NCBI RefSeq assembly: GCF_001557325.1
Contig: NZ_LSJS01000151.1
Span: 1 to 64,000 of the forward strand
Source: Erythrobacter donghaensis
GTDB taxonomy: Bacteria; Pseudomonadota; Alphaproteobacteria; Sphingomonadales; Sphingomonadaceae
Length of the DNA: 64,000 bases
Direction: 5' to 3'
Shown: positions 54,987-63,511 of the stretch, piece after piece
Layout of the letters: each line of letters starts with the position of its first letter
How positions within the stretch are numbered: the first letter of the stretch is position 1
Program-made: the position numbers and the translations under genes
The notes under the pieces: model-generated
The model's input: only the letters and a program-made list of their open reading frames with translations
Databases searched by the model: none
Told to the model about the DNA's origin: nothing

Positions 54987-56731
54987 GCTGCCCAGCGGTC
55001 TTCCGCAGAAGCCGCGGCTGCGCCCATCGCACCCGCCTCGAGCCGGAAATCGGCCACCAGTGCCGCAAGACCCTGCGCCTGCCGCGTGAGCCCGCTCGCC
55101 GCCGCAGTCGCCTCCTCGACCATTGCGGCGTTCTGCTGGGTCATCCGGTCCATCTCGCGCGCCGCGCTGCTGACCTGCTGCAAGCTGTCGGCCTGCACCG
55201 AGGAGGCCTCGGCGATCCGGGCGATATGCTCGCTGGTGCGCGCCACATGGGTGAGGATCGCGTCGAAGGCCTCGCCCGTGCGGCCGACCAGCGCGACCCC
55301 CCGCTCGACATGGCCGGCGCTCGCGGTGATCAGCGCGGTGATGTCGCTCGCCGCTTCGGCCGAGCGCTGGGCGAGGGCGCGCACCTCGTTGGCGACCACG
55401 GCAAAGCCCTTGCCGGATTCGCCCGCGCGCGCCGCCTCGACCCCGGCGTTCAAGGCGAGGAGGTTGGTCTGGAAGGCGATCCCCTCGATCAGGGTGATGA
55501 TCTGCGCGACCTCGTGCGAGGATTGCTCGATAGCGGTCATCGTTTCCATCGCGTCGCGCACCACTGCGCCGCCGGTCGCGACCTCGTTCTGCGCCTCGCC
55601 CACGGTCTTTTCGGCATCGCGGGCGCTGGCGGCGGTGCCCTGGACGCCGCTTGCGATCTCGCCCATCGCGCTGGTGGTCTGCTCGACCCGGGCGGCCTGC
55701 AATTCGTTGCGCTTGGCAAGGTCGTCGGAGGCCGCGTGGATCTCGCCCGCGCCGCTGGTTACCCCCTCGGCCGCATTCACCACCTCGCGGATCACGCCCG
55801 CCAATTCCTGCGCGGTGCGGTTGAAGTTTTCGCGCAGCGCCTCGTATTCGGCCGCGAACGGCGTGGCGATCCGGCAGGTGAGATCGCGCGCGGCGAGCGC
55901 CTTCAGCCCGTCGGCGAGGGCACCCACAACCAGGTGCTGCTGGGCGTCGGCCTTCTGCTTCGACAGGGCGGCGGCACGGAACACCTCGGCGGCGCGGGCG
56001 ATGTCGCCGATCTCGTCGGAGGTATCGGCCTCGGGGATAGCGGCGGCAAAATCGCCCGCAGCCAGCGTCCCGAGCCGTTCGGCAAGTCTGATCAGGCGGG
56101 CTACGATCGCGCGGCGGACCATCCACACCGTCCCCGCCAGCACCGCCAGCGAGAGCAGCGCGAAGAACACCAGCAGCAGCCAGCTGCTCGATTGCGCTGC
56201 AGCATTCTTCTGCGCGAGCAGATCCTCGAACACGAGGCCGATCGCCTCCATCGATTCCTCGAGCGTGTCGAACTTGGCATTGAACTCGGGAAACAGCGCC
56301 TCGGCCCGCGCGCGATCCCCGGCGGCGGCCTCGACCATCTTCTTCGCGATCCCGAGATAGGCCTCGACATCGGCGTCGGTCTTGGCGAGCAGCGCGATCA
56401 TCTTCTCCTGCTCGGCCGCATCGGCATCCTTGCGGTTCTCGGCCATGATCGTGCGGTAATTGGCGGAATACTCGGCCAGATCCTTGCGCGCGGCGGCGAT
56501 CTGCGCGGGGTTCCCGCTCGCCGCGCCGTAGAGCGCCGCATAGACCGCGCCGCGCACCGCGTCGTGCATCATGTCGCCGACCATGTGGTTGCGCAGCATT
56601 CCCACCAGCCGCTCGCCCTCGGCATCGCTCTGCATGCGGCTGTAGTCGCGCCAGGCGGTGGCGGCGGTCTGCACCAGCGTCAGGCCGAGCAGCACGGCGG
56701 CAAGGATGAGGGCACGGGTCTTGATTGTCAT
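54983..56731 (-). CDS. Methyl-accepting chemotaxis protein
   Basis: A 582-aa membrane receptor: transmembrane segment 1 near residues 6-26, a helical periplasmic sensor to about 180, transmembrane segment 2 near 182-205, a HAMP domain with a second HAMP-like stretch, and a signalling domain whose hairpin tip QTNLLALNAGVEAARAGESGKG is well conserved. No CheA/CheW genes or flagellar genes are in the window. The ligand is unknown. The C-terminus lacks a CheR-binding pentapeptide. Confidence 0.93.
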   Translation of the reverse strand: MTIKTRALILAAVLLGLTLVQTAATAWRDYSRMQSDAEGERLVGMLRNHMVGDMMHDAVRGAVYAALYGAASGNPAQIAAARKDLAEYSANYRTIMAENRKDADAAEQEKMIALLAKTDADVEAYLGIAKKMVEAAAGDRARAEALFPEFNAKFDTLEESMEAIGLVFEDLLAQKNAAAQSSSWLLLVFFALLSLAVLAGTVWMVRRAIVARLIRLAERLGTLAAGDFAAAIPEADTSDEIGDIARAAEVFRAAALSKQKADAQQHLVVGALADGLKALAARDLTCRIATPFAAEYEALRENFNRTAQELAGVIREVVNAAEGVTSGAGEIHAASDDLAKRNELQAARVEQTTSAMGEIASGVQGTAASARDAEKTVGEAQNEVATGGAVVRDAMETMTAIEQSSHEVAQIITLIEGIAFQTNLLALNAGVEAARAGESGKGFAVVANEVRALAQRSAEAASDITALITASAGHVERGVALVGRTGEAFDAILTHVARTSEHIARIAEASSVQADSLQQVSSAAREMDRMTQQNAAMVEEATAAASGLTRQAQGLAALVADFRLEAGAMGAAAASAEDRWAA

Positions 56732-56765
56732 GCTGGCGGGTTCCCGGATGGAGGCGAGGGCGCGC

Positions 56766-58022
56766 TCACCGGCTTGCCGCGCCGGTGAGGATGAAGCGCA
56801 GGGCGAAGATCACCGCATCGCGCGCGCCCGGGCTGCGGTCGGAGCTGCGGACATACTGGCTGTCGAGCTGCAGCGTCAGCCACGGGGCGACGCGGTCGGC
56901 ATAGGTGATCTCGAACCCGGTTTCGTTCGGGCCGCGGGCAATGCCCGCGTCGGCCTCGTTGCGGCGGAACCTGCCTGTCAGGAAGGCCTGGTTAACCCCC
57001 GCGGAGAATTGGCTGTCGGGCCGCCCGGTGAAGACGCCATTGACCAGCACCCCGGCCTGCCAACCGCCCCAATAGGGGGTGGTGTCGCCATCGGAGATCC
57101 CTGCGCGAAGGAACAGGCTCGCCGCCGGCGTATCGGGCTCGGAGGCTTGCTTCGACGTGCCGATGGGCACTTCGACCAGCAGATAGGCGCCCGCCGCGCG
57201 CTGACGCAGCGGATCGCCCGCGGCATCGACGAGGCGCAGATCATCCTGGCGGCGGGTGTAGGTCCACGCCCCCAGCGCCAGCTTGCCGAAGCTCGTCACC
57301 CCGGCCTCGCCGATCACCAGCGCGCCCTCGCGCAGCATCGCGGGGATCCCGCCCGCATCACCCAGCACGCCGCTCTCGGCATTGACCAGCGCGAGGCTCG
57401 CATAGGTGGTGGCGGTGGGCTCGACGTGCACCATCAGGGTGGGTGCGGTCGAGGGGAAGATCGCCGGGCCGTTGGGGCCGGTGGCCGCGAGCTCCGAGCC
57501 GATCCCGAAGGCAGGCGCGATCAGCAGCCCTGCGGCCTCGTTGCTGTAGAATTCGGCGTTGAGATCGATGAACCCCGCAGCCAGGCGCACCCCGGCATCG
57601 GCGAAGTCCTTGGCAAGGTAGAACTGGTAGAGCTTGACGCGATTATGCGCGACCTCGGCATTGTCGATGCCCTGGAGCGTGCCCGCCAGCAGGTTCGGTT
57701 CGCGCCCGGTGCCCGCGATCACCTCGCCGACCAGCTGCGCGCCGCGCCACCCGGCGGCGGCCTCGAGATCGAGCGTGCCGGTGAGGGTCAGCAGGTCGAC
57801 ATGGCGCACGCCGCTGCGCTCGCCTTGCGCCACCCCGACGATGTCGAGCACATATTCGCCCTCGAGCGTGAAGACCGACGCATCCTCGGCGGCCTCGCCA
57901 TCCTCGGCGCTCTCGGCATTGCCGGCGTGCAGGGCGGCGGTCGGCAGGGTGCTCGCACCCAGCAACATGATGCAGCGCAGCAGCGCCGCGATGATCCTCG
58001 CACTGACCGACAAATGCTGCAT
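56766..58022 (-). CDS. OprB-like carbohydrate porin
   Basis: A 418-aa outer-membrane protein. The signal peptide ends near ALHA. The rest is strand-rich with alternating aromatic residues and ends in the outer-membrane signature (VIFALRFILTGAASR). Segments such as GFIDLNAEFYSNEAAGLLIAPAFGIG and TPYWGGWQAGVLVNGVF fit the OprB family of sugar porins. Start 58022 has GAGGGCGAG upstream; 58049 is an alternative. No sugar-uptake genes adjoin it. Confidence 0.85.
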   Translation of the reverse strand: MQHLSVSARIIAALLRCIMLLGASTLPTAALHAGNAESAEDGEAAEDASVFTLEGEYVLDIVGVAQGERSGVRHVDLLTLTGTLDLEAAAGWRGAQLVGEVIAGTGREPNLLAGTLQGIDNAEVAHNRVKLYQFYLAKDFADAGVRLAAGFIDLNAEFYSNEAAGLLIAPAFGIGSELAATGPNGPAIFPSTAPTLMVHVEPTATTYASLALVNAESGVLGDAGGIPAMLREGALVIGEAGVTSFGKLALGAWTYTRRQDDLRLVDAAGDPLRQRAAGAYLLVEVPIGTSKQASEPDTPAASLFLRAGISDGDTTPYWGGWQAGVLVNGVFTGRPDSQFSAGVNQAFLTGRFRRNEADAGIARGPNETGFEITYADRVAPWLTLQLDSQYVRSSDRSPGARDAVIFALRFILTGAASR

Positions 58023-58177
58023 GGCCTCGCCCTCGATGCAAGACTGCACCGCGGCGATGGGCCCGGTTTTCTCTGCATCTTGCGGGGTTTGCAGATAATG
58101 CGGGGGCCGCTAAGCGCTGGTGAGGCGTGCCCCCCGTCAGGTTCCTTACGCGGGAATCGCGGGGAGCCGGGAAGGTG

Positions 58178-59407
58178 TCAGGCGGCTTGATCGGGGCCGA
58201 CCGGGCGTGCCGACAACTCCTGGCGCAGCAGCTTGCCGATCGGATCGCGCGGCAGGCTGTCGACGAACTCGATGTAGCGCGGGCGCTTGTAGCCTGCGAT
58301 CTGCCCCTTGAAGCGGGCGGTGATCTCCGCGCGGGTGAGCGTGTGTCCGGGCTTCAGCACCACGAAGGCCTTGACCGCCTCGCCCCATTGCCTGTCGGGC
58401 ACGCCGCAGCAGCCTGCGTCGGCGACCTCGGGCATGGCGGCGAAGACCGCGTCGACCTCGGCGGGGTAGACGTTCTCGCCGCCGGTCTTGATCAGCTCCT
58501 TGGCGCGCCCGAGGAGGTAGCCGAGCCCGCGTTCGTCCATCGTGCCGAGGTCGCCGGTGCGCAGCCAGCCGTGGCCGAGGGCAGCCGCGCTCGCCTCGGG
58601 GTTGCGCCAGTAGCCGAGCATCACCGCCGGGCCGCGCAGGCACAATTCGCCCTCCGCGCCCGGGGGAAGATGGTTGCCCTCGGGGTCGAGCACGGTCATT
58701 TCGACATGCGGCAGCGTCCAGCCGATCGAGCGGGGGTGCTCCAGCATGTCGGGATAGTCAATGAAGGTCGCAAAGCCGCAGATCTCGGTCTGGCCGTAGC
58801 CGCCGACGACCCGGGCGTCCCAATCGGTCTCGATGAACTCGTACATCTGAGGCCGCCCCATGCCCGCCCCGCCGGTGTAGTTGGTGAGCGGCATGCGGCC
58901 GTCGCGGACCGGGTTCATCGCCTGCCACGGGAAGGAGATGGTGGGAAAGGCGCTGGTGGTGGTGCAGCCCTCGCGGTGGAGCAACTCGAGGATCGCGGCG
59001 CTATCGTCGTCGCGCCCCGCGAACACGGATGTGCCCCCGCAGGCGAGCATCGCCGCCACCTGCTGCATGCCGACGACATGGAACAGCGGATTGACCGACA
59101 GCAGCACTTCGTCGGCGGTGAAGCGGCGATGCTGTGCGAAGCCCAAGGCGCTCGCGGCAACCGCGCTTCCCGCTTGCAGACAGCCCTTGGGCCGGCCGGT
59201 CGTGCCGCTGGTGTACATCATGTAGAGCGGGCGATCGGGGGCAAGGCCGAGGCCGAGGTCGTAGGCGTGGGGCGCGGGCGGGAGTGCGGCGAGAGCGGCG
59301 GTTTCGAAAAGACCGTCGGCAGCGTGGTGTTCGTCCACCTGATGTACTTCGCCCGCCGCAGCGCCCTCGATCAGGGCGGCAAAGCGCGGGTTGGCAAAGG
59401 TCATCAC
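58178..59407 (-). CDS. N-terminally truncated AMP-dependent acyl-CoA synthetase
   Basis: A 409-aa ANL-superfamily ligase lacking about 90-100 N-terminal residues compared with the usual 500 or so. Catalytic motifs remain: YMMYTSGTTGRPKG, GGYGQTEICGFATF, RTGDLGTMDERG, KELIKTGGENVYPAEVD and the C-terminal lysine region DPIGKLLRQEL. In-frame codons upstream of the GTG start still read PAEIAWICGNAEPVM, resembling the family N-domain. Its start overlaps the TerD stop. Probably a 5'-truncated gene that may be a pseudogene; activity is doubtful. Confidence 0.7.
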   Translation of the reverse strand: MMTFANPRFAALIEGAAAGEVHQVDEHHAADGLFETAALAALPPAPHAYDLGLGLAPDRPLYMMYTSGTTGRPKGCLQAGSAVAASALGFAQHRRFTADEVLLSVNPLFHVVGMQQVAAMLACGGTSVFAGRDDDSAAILELLHREGCTTTSAFPTISFPWQAMNPVRDGRMPLTNYTGGAGMGRPQMYEFIETDWDARVVGGYGQTEICGFATFIDYPDMLEHPRSIGWTLPHVEMTVLDPEGNHLPPGAEGELCLRGPAVMLGYWRNPEASAAALGHGWLRTGDLGTMDERGLGYLLGRAKELIKTGGENVYPAEVDAVFAAMPEVADAGCCGVPDRQWGEAVKAFVVLKPGHTLTRAEITARFKGQIAGYKRPRYIEFVDSLPRDPIGKLLRQELSARPVGPDQAA

Positions 59408-59961
59408 GGGTTCGGCATTGCCGCAGATCCATGCGATTTCGGCGGGGGCGGCGGTGCGGGCGCATCGGCGACCTCGCCGCCGAAATGCCCGATCAACGCG
59501 GCAAGCCCGCCCGCGAAGCCTGCGGCAATCGTGCCGATCTTCCAGCCCGAGGAGTGCCGGTAGATTTCCGCCAGCATCACCGCCTTCTCGTTGGTGAGCG
59601 CGGCCGCGGCATCGAAGCTCGCCTTGCCGCCGTCGATCGTCACCATCAGCGGGCGGCTTTCGCCGACCGAGCGGCTGTCATGGGTGGCGGTGAAGACGAT
59701 GCGGTCGATGTTCGCGGGGAGGCGGTCGAGTTCGAGCGTGAAGGTCGCGGTGTTGCCCGCGCTCGCCATGCGCACCTCGCCGCCCGGGGTCGCGGGGTTG
59801 GAGAACAGCACGACATAGCGATCGTCGCCGATCTTCTGGCCGGGCTCGAGGCCAAAGGCGGCGATGTCGATCCCGTCGAGGCCGAACTCGACCTTCACCT
59901 CGCAATTGCTGCCGACCCCCAGGTCGGACAGCGAGCGCTTTTCCCCACGTTGCAGCTGCAT
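59404..59961 (-). CDS. TerD-family stress protein with altered C-terminus
   Basis: A 185-aa protein of the TerD (tellurium resistance) family: QLQRGEKRSLSDLG, FDVGLD-like GLDGIDIAAFGLEPGQKIGDD, and GFAGGLAALIGHFGGE, which is where related proteins end. The last 19 or so residues (Pro-rich, ending MPNP) are encoded in sequence homologous to the neighbouring acyl-CoA ligase read in another frame, so the natural 3' end was probably lost. Function in tellurite or stress resistance is by family. Two TerD genes are adjacent. Confidence 0.8.
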   Translation of the reverse strand: MQLQRGEKRSLSDLGVGSNCEVKVEFGLDGIDIAAFGLEPGQKIGDDRYVVLFSNPATPGGEVRMASAGNTATFTLELDRLPANIDRIVFTATHDSRSVGESRPLMVTIDGGKASFDAAAALTNEKAVMLAEIYRHSSGWKIGTIAAGFAGGLAALIGHFGGEVADAPAPPPPPKSHGSAAMPNP

Positions 59962-60027
59962 GCGAATATGCTCCAGGTCTTGATCGGCGGGCGCGCCCCT
60001 CGCGCGCCGGGCCGGGATGGGTTCAGG

Positions 60028-60609
60028 TCAAAGAATGGCGCGGGCGGGCGCGGTGAGATCGTGGACGGTGCGCCCCGAGGTACGCTCGCCGATCGCCTTG
60101 AAGTCCCACTGGCCTCCGGCGCGCGACAGGCGGGCGAGGATCAGGCCGGTATGCGGGCCGGAATCCGAAATGTCGAAGCGCGCGAGCTCGCGCCCGCTCT
60201 TCTTGTCGACCACCCGGCCAAAGGCATTGGCGACCTTGTCGAAGGTCTGCCCGCGGAAGGAGTTGACGGTGAGCACGATGTGTTCGACCCGCGCGTCCAA
60301 TCGGTCCAATTCGATCGCGATGCTCTCGTCATCGCCGTCACCCTCGCCGGTGAGGTTGTCGCCGCTGTGGCGGATTGTGCCGGCGGCGTTGGTGAGCTTG
60401 CCGAACCACACCTGTTCGAGCACGGCCTTGTCGACGTCGAAGGTGATGCACGAGGCGTCGAGATCGATGTCCCCGCCGCCGCCCAGCAATCCGCCGAGGA
60501 AGCCCTTCTTGGCGACGTCCCAGCCCACTCCGAGGCTGATCTGGGACAGGCCGTGCGGGGCCTCCTTGGCGAGGCTGACCGACTGGCTCTTCTGGAGCGA
60601 AATTCCCAC
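60028..60609 (-). CDS. TerD-family stress protein
   Basis: A 193-aa TerD protein of normal length. The calcium-binding signature HSGDNLTGEGDGDDE is intact, and DASCITFDVDKAVLEQVWFG and VVDKKSGRELARFDI are typical. GTG 60609 (VGISLQKSQSVSL) is chosen over the in-frame ATG at 60651 because it matches family N-termini, has GGGGGATCA upstream, and the ATG would lie in the promoter. Likely co-transcribed with the second TerD gene. Confidence 0.87.
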   Translation of the reverse strand: MGISLQKSQSVSLAKEAPHGLSQISLGVGWDVAKKGFLGGLLGGGGDIDLDASCITFDVDKAVLEQVWFGKLTNAAGTIRHSGDNLTGEGDGDDESIAIELDRLDARVEHIVLTVNSFRGQTFDKVANAFGRVVDKKSGRELARFDISDSGPHTGLILARLSRAGGQWDFKAIGERTSGRTVHDLTAPARAIL

Positions 60610-60651
60610 TGATCCCCCGGCGCTGTCGCGCACTGTCTCGTTCCGGTACAA

Positions 60652-60680
60652 GGTATCCGCGAAGGCCGGAGGGGTGTCAA
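60652..60680 (-). promoter_or_regulatory. Putative promoter of the TerD gene pair
   Basis: A perfect TTGACA (-35, 60675-60680 on the minus strand) followed after 17 nt by GATACC (weak -10, 60652-60657). Predicted start near 60645, upstream of GTG 60609. Confidence 0.45.
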
Positions 60681-60754
60681 CCCTGCACCCGACGGGATAG
60701 CGACAGGGTTAGTGTTGTTATCGTTACGTTTTTGTTAAAACGCGACAAGGCGAT

Positions 60755-61384
60755 TCAGAGCCCGAAGCTGCCCTTCAGCCCGTCGATCACATATTGCGCC
60801 GCGAGCGCCGCCAGCAGCACGCCGAGGAGGCGGGTGATGACCGCTTCGACCTTGTCGCCGAGCAGCCGGATCAGCGGGCCTGCCGCGACCAGCGCGGCCG
60901 CAGTGATGACCAGCACCGCGGCCAGCGCGGCGAGGATCTGGCCCTGCTCGGGCAGGTTGCCATCCGCCTCGTTCATCAGCAGCATGATCGCCGCGATCGC
61001 GCCCGGCCCCGCCAGCATCGGCATCGCCATCGGGAAGACCGAGACGTCCTCGATCTCGGGGGTGGCGGCGATCTTCTCGGCGCGTTCCTCGCGGCGCTGG
61101 GTGCGCTTTTCGAACACCATGTCGAAGGCGATGAAGAACAGCATCAGCCCGCCCGCGATGCGGAACGAGTTCAGCTCGATGTGCAGCGCGCCCAGCAGCT
61201 CCTGCCCGAACAGCGCGAAGATCAGCAGGATGACGCTCGCGATCCCGGTCGCCCGCAGCGCCATGCTCCGCGCCTGCGCCACGCTCGCGCCCTTGGTCAG
61301 CCCGGCATAGATCGGCGCGCATCCGGGCGGATCGATCACCACGAACAGGGTGACGAAGGCGGAAAGGAAAGTCTCGGTCAGCAT
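60755..61384 (-). CDS. MarC-family inner-membrane protein
   Basis: A 209-aa protein with six hydrophobic segments. FVTLFVVIDPPGCAPIYAGLTKG and AFDMVFEKRTQRREERAEK followed by FPMAMPMLAGPGAIAAIMLL are MarC (UPF0056) hallmarks. Once linked to multiple antibiotic resistance; that role has been questioned. Neither regulator nor transport partner adjoins it. Confidence 0.9.
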   Translation of the reverse strand: MLTETFLSAFVTLFVVIDPPGCAPIYAGLTKGASVAQARSMALRATGIASVILLIFALFGQELLGALHIELNSFRIAGGLMLFFIAFDMVFEKRTQRREERAEKIAATPEIEDVSVFPMAMPMLAGPGAIAAIMLLMNEADGNLPEQGQILAALAAVLVITAAALVAAGPLIRLLGDKVEAVITRLLGVLLAALAAQYVIDGLKGSFGL

Positions 61385-61411
61385 GGCGGAAGGCTCTGGC
61401 GCCCCCTCACA

Positions 61412-62191
61412 TCAATCGCCGGTCGGCACAAGGCTTTGTTCGATCCCCGTCAGCCAGCGGCCCTGCTGGAAGTAGTCGGCGGCGATATAGCGCGTGCCGT
61501 CGGCGCGGTGCTCCCAGCGCCAGCGCAGCGTGCCGTCGCGCGAGAGCCTGGCGTCGGTCTTGCCATCCTCCCCGAGCGGGATCGCGGGCGGCGGCGGAAC
61601 CGGCGCACCGGGGCGCGGGCACGTGGCGACGAGGCCCTGGATCGCGTCGATCTCCGTCACCACGATGTCGCCCGGCTGCGCCTCGACCTTCGCCGGTGGC
61701 GGGGGCTGCGGCACGTCGGGCCCGCCGACATCGAAGACGTAGCGATAGGCGCCATCGGGCTGGCGCTCCCACACGGTGACGAAATTGCCGACCGTGCCGT
61801 CGGGCCCGCGCAACCGCCCCTGGCTGACCGCGACCGCACCGTCGCAGCTCATCACCACGGTGCGCGCCTTCCACGTGACGGCCTGCGGCGGATCCTTCCG
61901 CGTCGCCAGCCACGGGGCGATGGGGAAGGGGCCGCCCGGGCCATGCAGCAGCGCACCGGGCGCGGCATACTTGGCGAAGGCGGTCCACTGGCCCAGCTCC
62001 TGCGCGTCCCGGGCAAAGGCGATCTCGGCGGCGACGATGGTGCTCGGCTGCGCGGCCCCCGGCGCGGTCGCGAGCGCGCGGTCGATGATCGCCACCTGAC
62101 GCTTGGTCGGCTTGGGCGGCCCCCCGCCGCCAGCGCAAGCGGCAAGACCGGCGCAGAGCGCGGCGGCGACGAGCAGGCGGGCGTGGTTCAT
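61412..62191 (-). CDS. Putative lipoprotein of unknown function
   Basis: A 259-aa protein from ATG 62191 with lipobox LAACAG (Cys about residue 19). The mature domain has an NTF2-like helix-strand pattern ([68 protein letters not shown]) and a Pro-rich loop. Its start overlaps the folD stop as ATGA. No assigned function. Much longer in-frame sequence upstream is a shadow of folD. Confidence 0.78.
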   Translation of the reverse strand: MNHARLLVAAALCAGLAACAGGGGPPKPTKRQVAIIDRALATAPGAAQPSTIVAAEIAFARDAQELGQWTAFAKYAAPGALLHGPGGPFPIAPWLATRKDPPQAVTWKARTVVMSCDGAVAVSQGRLRGPDGTVGNFVTVWERQPDGAYRYVFDVGGPDVPQPPPPAKVEAQPGDIVVTEIDAIQGLVATCPRPGAPVPPPPAIPLGEDGKTDARLSRDGTLRWRWEHRADGTRYIAADYFQQGRWLTGIEQSLVPTGD

Positions 62192-63099
62192 AATCCCTCG
62201 GGCGGCTCCATTCCGGCGTGAGCATGCGCGGCGACCAGCGTGTTCCGGAGCAGCACCGCAATCGTCATCGGCCCCACTCCGCCCGGCACCGGGGTGATCG
62301 CGCCCGCGACCGCGGCGGCCTCGGCATAGGCCACATCGCCCACCAGCCGCCCCTTGGGCTTGTCTTCGGTGGGGGCCAAGCGGTTGATGCCGACATCGAT
62401 CACGGTCGCGCCCGGCTTGATCCAGTCCCCGCGCACCATCTCCGGCCGCCCCACGGCGGCAACCACGATGTCGGCGCGGCGCACCACCTCCGGCAGGTTG
62501 CGGGTGCGGCTGTGCGCGAGGGTGACGGTGGCATTGGCATCGGTGAGCAGCTGCGCCATCGGCTTGCCGACGATGTTCGAGCGCCCGATCACCACCGCCT
62601 CCAGCCCGCTGAGGTTGCCCAAGTGATCCTGCAGCAGCATCAGGCACCCCAGCGGCGTGCAGGGGACGAAGCCCCTCTGCCCGACCGCGAGCCGCCCGGC
62701 GTTGATCACGTGGAAGCCGTCGACATCTTTGTCGGGATCGATCGCGGCGATCACCGCCTGCTCGTCGAGACCTTGCGGCAGCGGCAGCTGGACGAGGATG
62801 CCGTCAACCTCGGGGTCGCGGTTCAGCCGCTCGACCAGCGTCAGCAGCTCGGCCGAAGAGGTGGTGGCGGGCAGGCGATGCTCGAAGCTCGCGATCCCCG
62901 CCTCCTCGCAGGCCCGGCCCTTGGCGCCGACATAGACCTGGCTCGCCGCGTCATCGCCGACCAGCACCACCGCCAGCCCCGGACGGCGCCCGGCGGCAAG
63001 CGTGAAGTCCGCCGCGCCTGCGCCGATCTTCGCCCGCAAGGCGTCCGCGAAGGCCTTCCCGTCGATCCGCGCCGCCAAGGTCTGGAGGGGATCCGGCAT
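62188..63099 (-). CDS. folD: Bifunctional methylene-THF dehydrogenase/cyclohydrolase
   Basis: A 303-aa cytosolic enzyme interconverting 5,10-methylene-THF and 10-formyl-THF. It has [14 protein letters not shown] with the catalytic lysine region, [14 protein letters not shown], the NADP loop [17 protein letters not shown] and [19 protein letters not shown]. Coupled to YggT upstream (TGATG) and the lipoprotein downstream (ATGA). Confidence 0.96.
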   Translation of the reverse strand: MPDPLQTLAARIDGKAFADALRAKIGAGAADFTLAAGRRPGLAVVLVGDDAASQVYVGAKGRACEEAGIASFEHRLPATTSSAELLTLVERLNRDPEVDGILVQLPLPQGLDEQAVIAAIDPDKDVDGFHVINAGRLAVGQRGFVPCTPLGCLMLLQDHLGNLSGLEAVVIGRSNIVGKPMAQLLTDANATVTLAHSRTRNLPEVVRRADIVVAAVGRPEMVRGDWIKPGATVIDVGINRLAPTEDKPKGRLVGDVAYAEAAAVAGAITPVPGGVGPMTIAVLLRNTLVAAHAHAGMEPPEGL

Positions 63100-63380
63100 C
63101 AGTAGGCGAGGCCCTGCACGACCCGCGAGACCGCCGCGAGCAGGATCATGAACACCATCGGCGAGAAGTCGATCGCGCCGGTATCGGGCATGATGCGCCG
63201 GATCGGGCGCAGCGCCGGCTCGAACAGGCGCGAGAGCGCATCGTGCACCGCGAAGACGAACTGGTTGCGCGGGCTCACCACGTTGAAGGCGAACAGCAGC
63301 CCGATGATGAACCAGATGATCAACAGCATGTTGGCCGTGCTGATCACCATGCCGAGAATATCAACCAATGCCTGAGTCAT
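63099..63380 (-). CDS. YggT-family membrane protein
   Basis: A 93-aa protein with two membrane segments (about residues 8-30 and 69-88) flanking [30 protein letters not shown], the YggT signature. Members are linked to osmotic stress or cell-division functions. Usual neighbours in alphaproteobacteria include folD and argB, as here. Confidence 0.88.
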   Translation of the reverse strand: MTQALVDILGMVISTANMLLIIWFIIGLLFAFNVVSPRNQFVFAVHDALSRLFEPALRPIRRIMPDTGAIDFSPMVFMILLAAVSRVVQGLAY

Positions 63381-63451
63381 TGCGATCCGTTTCCGTTACG
63401 AAGGCGGCGGCTTGCCGTGTGGCTGGCCTGCGCCCGGTCTTGTCCCTTGGT

Positions 63452-63477
63452 AGGCGTATTAGCCTGTTAATACGCCT
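63452..63477. repeat. 10-bp inverted repeat between argB and YggT genes
   Basis: AGGCGTATTA and TAATACGCCT separated by GCCTGT. It lies 34 nt beyond the argB stop and upstream of YggT. No T-run follows, so it may be a terminator-like or regulatory hairpin; which is not decidable. Confidence 0.45.
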
Positions 63478-63511
63478 CGCGCCATAGTGTTCCCGCGCCC
63501 CGGTTCCAGCC

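Noticed and set aside
60610-60651. Longer TerD start at ATG 60651
   Set aside because: The extra 14 residues do not match TerD N-termini and the ATG falls against the predicted promoter; GTG 60609 has a ribosome site.
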